Assembly (NCBI GenBank): GCA_025617745.1
Contig: CM046856.1
Coordinates: 36,388,208 to 36,452,207, forward strand
Length of the DNA: 64,000 nt
Direction: 5' to 3'
DNA from: Heliocidaris erythrogramma
Taxonomy: Eukaryota; Echinodermata; Echinoidea; Camarodonta; Echinometridae
The translations under genes were made by a program, and so were the position numbers. Every line of letters begins with the position of its first letter. The stretch's first letter is position 1. The notes under the pieces are model-generated. The model saw nothing but the letters and a program-made list of their open reading frames with translations. It had not been told where the DNA came from and did not search any database. Positions 57,899 to 64,000 of the stretch are shown in pieces.

Positions 57899-58134
57899 CA
57901 CCCTGATTATAAGTTTGGTTTTAAAAGAAGCAAACTAATAAAATGAAAATTTATGAAATTTTCTGTACTGAGCAAATGGGAGAAGAGCTCGCAAGATATG
58001 TCACGGAGGTGCCAATTTGTGTTTGATTGATTACAACTTTAAAAATTCATACTTTCTTATTTATCGGATTTTGCTCAAACTTTCACTAATCAGTTTCTTT
58101 CATTTATTCCAATCAACCATGGTGGACTTTCCCT
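57899..58134. mobile_element. TTAA-AGGGAAA MITE, full copy
   Basis: 236 bp between TTAA at 57895-57898 and 58135-58138. The ends are AGGGAAAATCCACCCTG and the inverse of CAACCATGGTGGACTTTCCCT. Internal GTTTGATTGATTACAACTTT matches the half copy at 46322-46500 in reverse complement. TTAA targets suit piggyBac/Kolobok-type mobilisation; the exact parent is unknown. Confidence 0.8.
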
Positions 58135-58139
58135 TTAAG

Positions 58140-60880
58140 GACCAGACAATGGTGCTAGTCCAATTTTACAAAATCAACTGCAAACACTGGTGGTATGTGT
58201 GGTTAGACCCCAAAATTAATTGATGCTAAGACACCCCCCCCCCCCCCCCCCTCTCTCTCTCTCTCTCCCTCTCTTTCAGCCCTTAACCCTACTAATTTTG
58301 CAAGCATCTCTTTTTTTTTTAATTAAAATATACTGTTCTCAAGATTTCAATTTTTCAAACTAATTTTCAAAAAAATATGAGTAGGTGTGCATAGAGCTTG
58401 TGTCACATGATCACATCTTCTCACCTTCCAGGTTGTTGAATACCAGACTGCTTTTCACCCATTCTTCTCTAATGACCCTACCCACCCCTCACATTGCACT
58501 AATCCTCTTTCACACAGGGAGGGGTCAATGACCAGGGTATAGAGGGGGAAGGATTTGGCCTTGTTTGGACCCTGTCTCAGATAAAAGGTGAAGGGTCAAA
58601 AGGGAAGGACAAGGGGTGAAAAGTCTACAACATCCTGTTTACACATGCTGGCAAGGCAATGGGCATTCATTGTAACACTTGCCTAGTACATCCCATATTA
58701 TATTCTTGCATACGGGTTCCCTGCCAGTCATGTGTAATTTTTTGTAATGATTTTCATGTAGTTACCATTAAGTCCATCTACAGAGGGGTGGTCAAACCTA
58801 ATCTTGTTTTGTTAATTTGTGTTATATTGACATATAAATATATTATGTACAGCTTGATTTAATACTGTACCAATAGTCTAAATGTACCTCAAGCACACAT
58901 CAGCTTACATTGAAATACTAATTCCATTACTTTTATTTCTTTCTTTATTTTTTTTTTGCCCAAAATTCAAAATGTCCTCTCTAGCTAGATACATATTTAC
59001 ACAATGGAAAAAAATCTATAACAAGACTCACAGGACAGGTGTCCAGATTGTATTGTTTGAGGTAATCAGAATATTCAATGAATGAATGAATGTCAAAGAT
59101 GCAAAGTCTGAGGATGAAGACTAAATGTTATCATCAAGGTGGGCTCCTGGCATTGTTTAGAGTAGGGACAGGTAGGGGGATAAAGATTGTTTGAGGGGGT
59201 CTTCAGAAAGTCCTAGAACCTGTCAACAAGTTCACACCATAGACCAACCTCAAGGATCAAGATCAAGCACACCAGTATCCAGACCCTCTCTTGCTTTCTC
59301 AAGTTCATCAAAATCCATTTAGAAGCAGAGAAAAGTTAAGATGATCACATACAGCTAAGCAGAGCTGGCACTGTGAAATTTTAGCTGTTATCAATATCTT
59401 TCAAAATTCCTCTTCATATATATATATATGCCTCTCATCATTACTACGATTACACTTATTGACAAACCATAACTATCTTGCTAGCTTATATTAAATATCC
59501 CACAAACTAGAATGGATCCAATTAATCAACATTCAATCACTAATAAATTATATTCATTCATACTTCCTCCTCCCCCCAAAAAATCAGAAGAATAGCTTTG
59601 ACTGCAAAGGGTATAAACCATTATACTGCACAGATGCAGGGTTTACACATGTTACCTTCAGGTTTCGAATAGGGTGGGAGGGATGTACAAAACAGATAAA
59701 CATCACATAGGCCTAAATATGTTTATACAAAGAAACTCGGGTCAGAGAGATGTGTTCAGTTATGTACAATTCTGAAGATAAATGAGCTGGACCCAATACA
59801 TGTACTTCATTAAGCCCTCTTTCCAAATATACCTCAAATTCTCTTTTCCTTTAAAATTTAACAATGTTCATGCAAGAAAAATCTATTTACTCATCACAAC
59901 ACTATGGAGTTATCATCTATGAAATGTTGAATCGACTCCAATGTCTGAACGGTGAAGGGTCTGTCCTTTAAATTCATGTTGTATGAGCTGCCAACATTCA
60001 TAATATGGTGTGACTGAGTGACTCACTTTGTTGTAATATTTGGCAGAAATCATTCAGAAACATAATGTGCCAATGATTTGGATACATTGCTATTTGTATA
60101 CTTTAGCCTAGAGGCAGGACAAAGCAATTGTGAGAGAGAGAAAGTTCCCTGATCGGTTCAAGTTCAGTGTGTCACCGATTCTTCAGAAATCTCCCCATGC
60201 ACACTCTCCAAGTCCTACCACAACAACGAATTTGAACGTGAAAACCACATCAGGACCCACTGCTGATTTCTGCCGATTCCATGAAGTCAGAGGTTCCATA
60301 CCCCATGACCCTCAAAGACTTTCTCATTTGAAGGATGCGTTCACATCCATATTATCTCATTTCTACTTTTATACAACTTTTATGCTGCTTTACAATAGAC
60401 AATGTTCACACACATTCATCAATTAACTGCAAGAAATCATGTAGTACGAGGTTATCCTTTTAATTTCCAGAAATCCAGTACTGTGTGTTACTATAAAAGT
60501 AAAATATAAATTTGATGGCAGTGCCACCTTGGAAACACAAATGGAAAAACATTTTCCTTAAAGTTGTGGCAAGCTCTGACATTTTTTTAAATCACACATC
60601 AGTTCAGTTGATGTATTTGGACTAGTTTTTATGGTGAATATTTAAAAAATTTAATTTACATAGGCATTTTATCTATACAGTGCCAGATGTTTAATATTTG
60701 GGAAAGACTTCAGTTCAAATGAATTTCAATTTTAAATCTGTTCTTAAAATATATATTGGAAGGTATAAAGCAAAATTAAGTCACTTTAACCTATAAAGGA
60801 GGATTTTGACTTCTTCTGTTAGGCTTTTGATTAGTTTTTAATACATATTTAAAAAACTAGTTCTAAGTTTGAAGTTAATG
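58140..60880. other. No gene supported
   Basis: It includes C18 followed by (CT)n at 58234-58266 and a short (TA)n at 59418-59429. Open frames up to 98 codons lack domains. Confidence 0.4.
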
Positions 60881-60889
60881 GCTGAAATT

Positions 60890-61050
60890 GAGCTAAAGAG
60901 AGTGTTAAGGCAAAAACCTGAAATTTCATGGTAAATGACCTCCATGACCTTTGAACTTTAACCTAGACAGGCGGATGGACGGACGGACGGACGGACGGAC
61001 AACCGGAAAACAAATGCCCTTTGCACCATCTTCGTTGGGCGGAGGCATAA
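60890..61050 (+). mobile_element. Helentron-like 3' end fragment with (GGAC)n, copy 1
   Basis: AAAACCTGAAATTTCA and CCATGACCTTTGAACTTTAA precede (GGAC)n (60977-61000). A decayed hairpin at 61014-61048 (ATGCCCTTTGCACC with GGGCGGAGGCAT) is followed by AAAAA. It is homologous to 61560-61796. The 5' end is not defined. Confidence 0.6.
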
Positions 61051-61109
61051 AAACACCAAAGTATGAAGAGTAAAGATATACCTACCTTTGAGGCTGTGTC
61101 TTCATAACC

Positions 61110-61325
61110 CTTTAAGAGTGCGTTTATGCTAGAATGAGGCTTTTGTTACGCGTTTAGTTCAAAACACGGTTGCGTCCTTTCTCAATTTCGTATAATCGCT
61201 GATCGTAAAGGCCGATCGTAAACGCACAAAAAGGTGCGTTTACAATCAGCATTTCTGCAGAAAGACCGTTTCTGGGGAAGCATTAGCACACGATCATTTG
61301 TAAACGCGTCTAAATGATGTCATAA
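61110..61325. mobile_element. Fold-back MITE-like element
   Basis: GATCGTAAACGCAC, an A5 loop and GTGCGTTTACAATC form a hairpin near 61205-61240. GTGCGTTTATGCTAG near the left and TGTAAACGCGTCTA near the right are loose inverted ends. No target duplication was resolved. It lies between the two Helentron-like ends. Confidence 0.45.
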
Positions 61326-61479
61326 TAAACATATTTCCGATTCACGTGAAAATCTGCGCGCTGCTAACGGTACACAATATTATGCAATGCTTTTTTTTCT
61401 CAAGCTTAAGGCATGCGCATATAGACGTCACCGGAGCAAGATCCAACAGTTTTTATTAATAATACCAGTACTTTCTCCA

Positions 61480-61796
61480 TATTTATATCATTGTGTTGAA
61501 ATGAGTGTCAAGGGCTCAAACTGCAGCAAAAAGGTAGTGAGGGCCCTTCTCGCTTGGTCCAAACGGTTCTTGAGATATCACATTAAAACCTGCAATTTCA
61601 GAATTGACCTCTATGGCCTTGACCTTTGACCTACATACCCCAAAATCGTCTTCCTACGGTGATACATACCAGCACCAAGTTTGAAGTTCATACCTCATAT
61701 GGATCTTGAGAACGAAAAAGCGGGACTGATGAACGGACGAACGGAGAACCCGAAAACATAATGCCTCCGGCACCACCTTCGGTGGGGGAGGCATAA
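61480..61796 (+). mobile_element. Helentron-like 3' end fragment, copy 2
   Basis: AAAACCTGCAATTTCAG and GGCCTTGACCTTTGACCTAC match copy 1. A short ACGGACGAACGGAG run precedes a good hairpin at 61761-61794 (ATGCCTCC with GGAGGCAT, inner CACC/GGTG, ACCTTC loop) and an A run. Same orientation as copy 1. Confidence 0.6.
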
Positions 61797-61799
61797 AAA

Positions 61800-62440
61800 A
61801 GGGTAATATATAGTTTTATCATAAATTTTAACTTGCGAAATTGGGCAAGTATCCCAAAAAGGTTGTGTACTGTACCTTACTAATCATGTTAGCCCTACTT
61901 CCACATGACCTTTCTATATCACATTGAAAACTGACACTGATAAAACTTAAGCAGCAGCAATGCCAGCAACAGCAGGACACCATGACACACTGTTTGCAAT
62001 GCATTACTACTCACTTCCCTACATACATACACATCAGTGGGACTAAAAGTCTGCTGCATCTGGCTAGTCCAAAAAAATGTATAGACATGTTCCTGTAGTC
62101 CCATTTTCAATTAGTAGTTGGTACTGCATTAATTGGTCCAATATCCTATTTGGGCACTAAACCCAGGAGCTTGTTTCAGTCTTTTTTCAATCTTTAATGT
62201 TTTTGGTTCTATATTCCATTATATGGGATTAGTGCTTCATTTAATGTTATGATTACTTATAAGATTAAGGATATGGTTTGATTTCATTAACCCACAGCTA
62301 GGACTTGGAGTCAAAGGACCATAGGGCACAATTTTTAATGTAGAAAATATATGTTCAGCAGCAGCAGAAGTAGTATTAGCAGCAATTGAAGTAATGAAAG
62401 CAGCAGTACCAGCAGAGGTAGTAGTAGTATTACCAGTAGT
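61800..62440. other. No gene seen
   Basis: AT-rich DNA leading into CAG/AGT-type microsatellite sequence. Confidence 0.4.
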
Positions 62441-62442
62441 AC

Positions 62443-62494
<52 letters not shown>
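62441..62494. repeat. (AGT)n microsatellite
   Basis: About 18 trinucleotide units; diverged AGC/AGT units extend from 62355. The leucine-only minus frame here is an artefact. Confidence 0.95.
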
Positions 62495-62533
62495 TGTAAT
62501 AGCAGTTGCAGTAGCCTTATCATAATTGTATAC

Positions 62534-63700
62534 TAGGCCCGGGACGTTTTCAACTTCCGGTTGACGGCAGTAACGCTCACTCTAGTCTAGTAAAGTTACT
62601 TCCAAACACAAGACGAAATGGGATCAAAATGATTACCAAAACAATGAAATAAATATCAAACTGACAATTACTAGACATGATTACCGTATGGTAATGTACC
62701 TTACTTGGTTTAGCAAAAAAATTAGGGGAGTAGAAAATCACAATGATAGTAAATTCGAAGGTTAATTTCATATTAAACGTCGAAACAATCGAGTAACAAC
62801 ACACATGCGCAAACACAAGGGGAAAAAAGCCACAAACTCCAAGACAAAATAGGATCACAAGGACTCCCCCAAAAACAAATAATATCACACAAGAGACACT
62901 TATGACACAAGTTTACCGTAAAGTGATGGTATTTTATATTTTCAAACAAGTTTGTAAGGGTCAATGAAATTGGAGTGAAATGATATTCGAAGGTTAAAAA
63001 TAATTCTTACTTTATTGTACACCTCGAAGGAAAAATTCAAGCCACAGTGCGCATGCGCTAATACAAGCAAAGAAGCCACAGAATACCAGACGAAATAGGA
63101 TCACAAAGACTATCAAAACAAAAAACAAATAATATCACAGAGACAGCTATAACACAGGATTATTTTAAAGTGACGATTTTTATTTTGCAACAATCTAACA
63201 TATTTGAAGAATTAACAATCATCTTACTCCATATCGGAGCTGCACTAGCTAGCCCCAACACACGGGCACAGAGCTCTGCACAGACAGTAGCAAGCTAGGC
63301 CCCTGTGTATCGCCATGATCGTACCGGGTGACTACCATAGGGTGACTACTACTCCTGATTGTGGCCGACCGGCTTGTGTGTTTCATTGTCGATGTAACGC
63401 CATAACTCTTTTACTTTCGTGTATTTTTTTTACTTTTCATGGCACATTTTGGACCTCTGTTGTATTATTTTAGCAAGTAAAATGCCTCTTAATTTACGCC
63501 TTTTATGTGCTTATCGTCTGTTATGCAGTATTTTTTTGTTATAAAGATCATTTTTGTCATGATGCTTTAGGTAATCGAATGTCCAAATCACTATTCGTCA
63601 TTGGACGAATATTCGAATAGTGAGAAAAGTGGTATTCGATTACCGATCGGCGGTAAGCTATTCGAATAATTCGAATATTCGAATATTATTCCCAGGCCTA
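62534..63700. mobile_element. hAT-like non-autonomous element with perfect 8-bp target duplication
   Basis: 1167 bp flanked by TTGTATAC at 62526-62533 and 63701-63708. The ends are TAGGCCCGGGA and the inverse of TCCCAGGCCTA. An 8-bp duplication with TAGGSY-type ends fits hAT. Repeated ATTCGAATA words lie inside the right end (63600-63690), a plausible transposase-binding cluster. The left and middle hold three degenerate ~240-bp units starting at about 62611, 62842 and 63088 (AGACGAAATRGGATCA). No long frame is present, so it depends on a relative for movement. The exact flanks suggest a recent insertion. Confidence 0.85.
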
Positions 63701-63708
63701 TTGTATAC

Positions 63709-64000
63709 ATACATCATGCTCAAGTTCATATCAGCAGCACAGCGTTGTGACCCTAATGTCAGCACTGTCCGTGTGTGGTCCGTGCATCCCATCATTGACT
63801 CACAATACCCAAGATGTCACAAGGGTGTCTTGTCCAAGTAGCAAGACTATAGCTACATGATACAAAGTGCTGTCGGCACACAGCCGAAGCATCAGTGGCT
63901 TGAGCAGCTGTATGAACTGGCTTGCTAGACGAGGGATGACATTTGCTCTCACACTAGCAGATGGGTGCAAGCATGTCTTATTCAATGTATGTACTGCAAT
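63709..64000. other. Window end, no gene seen
   Basis: Ordinary sequence after the hAT-like element. Two overlapping short frames on opposite strands have no recognised domain. Confidence 0.4.

Noticed and set aside
62335-62523. Leucine-rich minus-strand frame
   Set aside because: Translation of the (AGT)n microsatellite.
1-64000. LTR retroelement, endogenous virus, Polinton or LINE coding remains
   Set aside because: No reverse-transcriptase, integrase, capsid or polymerase-like frame was recognised in any reading frame, and no long direct terminal repeats were noticed. Short decayed pieces could be missed by eye.

Overview
The window reads as non-coding nuclear DNA of a marine invertebrate animal, most likely a deuterostome and perhaps a sea urchin or another echinoderm. 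Direct evidence for this is AT-rich single-copy DNA without a long open frame, frequent TACATGTA-type words, many microsatellites and G/C homopolymers, and a dense, diverse load of short non-autonomous DNA transposons. The taxon is inferred from repeat style only, since no host gene could be identified. The window is probably intergenic or a set of long introns.

The strongest annotation is the mobile-element landscape. Two ~1.9-2.1 kb copies (21908-23779 and 55623-57701) of one composite element have Helitron2/Helentron-type non-autonomous ends. Each has a 5' hairpin, a sub-terminal inverted repeat close to the 3' end, a short 3' hairpin and a CTRR-T terminus. Inside lie repeated TGACGTCA sites, CpG alternating tracts, an internal duplication, a tRNA-like A-box/B-box unit followed by a T run, and an ATC microsatellite. 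Related hairpin-plus-microsatellite ends occur near 6.9, 51.7, 61.0 and 61.8 kb. The 50.58-51.76 kb copy carries more than six units of a 161-bp tandem repeat.

Other elements have visible ends. A hAT-like element lies at 62534-63700 with a perfect 8-bp target duplication. A pogo/Tigger-like element lies at 35416-36189, and a 1.6-kb TA-flanked element at 28832-30451. Several elements have TTAA targets (24577-25508 nested in another MITE, 27090-27511, 54065-54730, 57899-58134). Further MITEs are at 10423-10561 and 52447-52585 (same family, opposite orientation), 47648-47882, and 45083-45473 with 24273-25763. A ~70-bp palindromic family recurs at least four times. SINE-like copies are at 32.5-33.7 kb and 55.36-55.43 kb.

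Two consecutive near-perfect palindromes (49006-49046 and 49060-49112) and an inverted array of TTCCGAA-type words (30515-30882) stand out as unusual structures. Local tandem duplications occur at 34.4, 39.4 and 42.4 kb. A homopurine stretch covers about 15.9-16.33 kb.

No protein-coding gene is certain. A few short open stretches with good splice signals (minus strand 13262-13363 and 15809-15892; plus strand 48812-48866) are reported as weak exon candidates. No intact tRNA or rRNA gene, CRISPR array, reverse-transcriptase frame or virus-derived gene was recognised.
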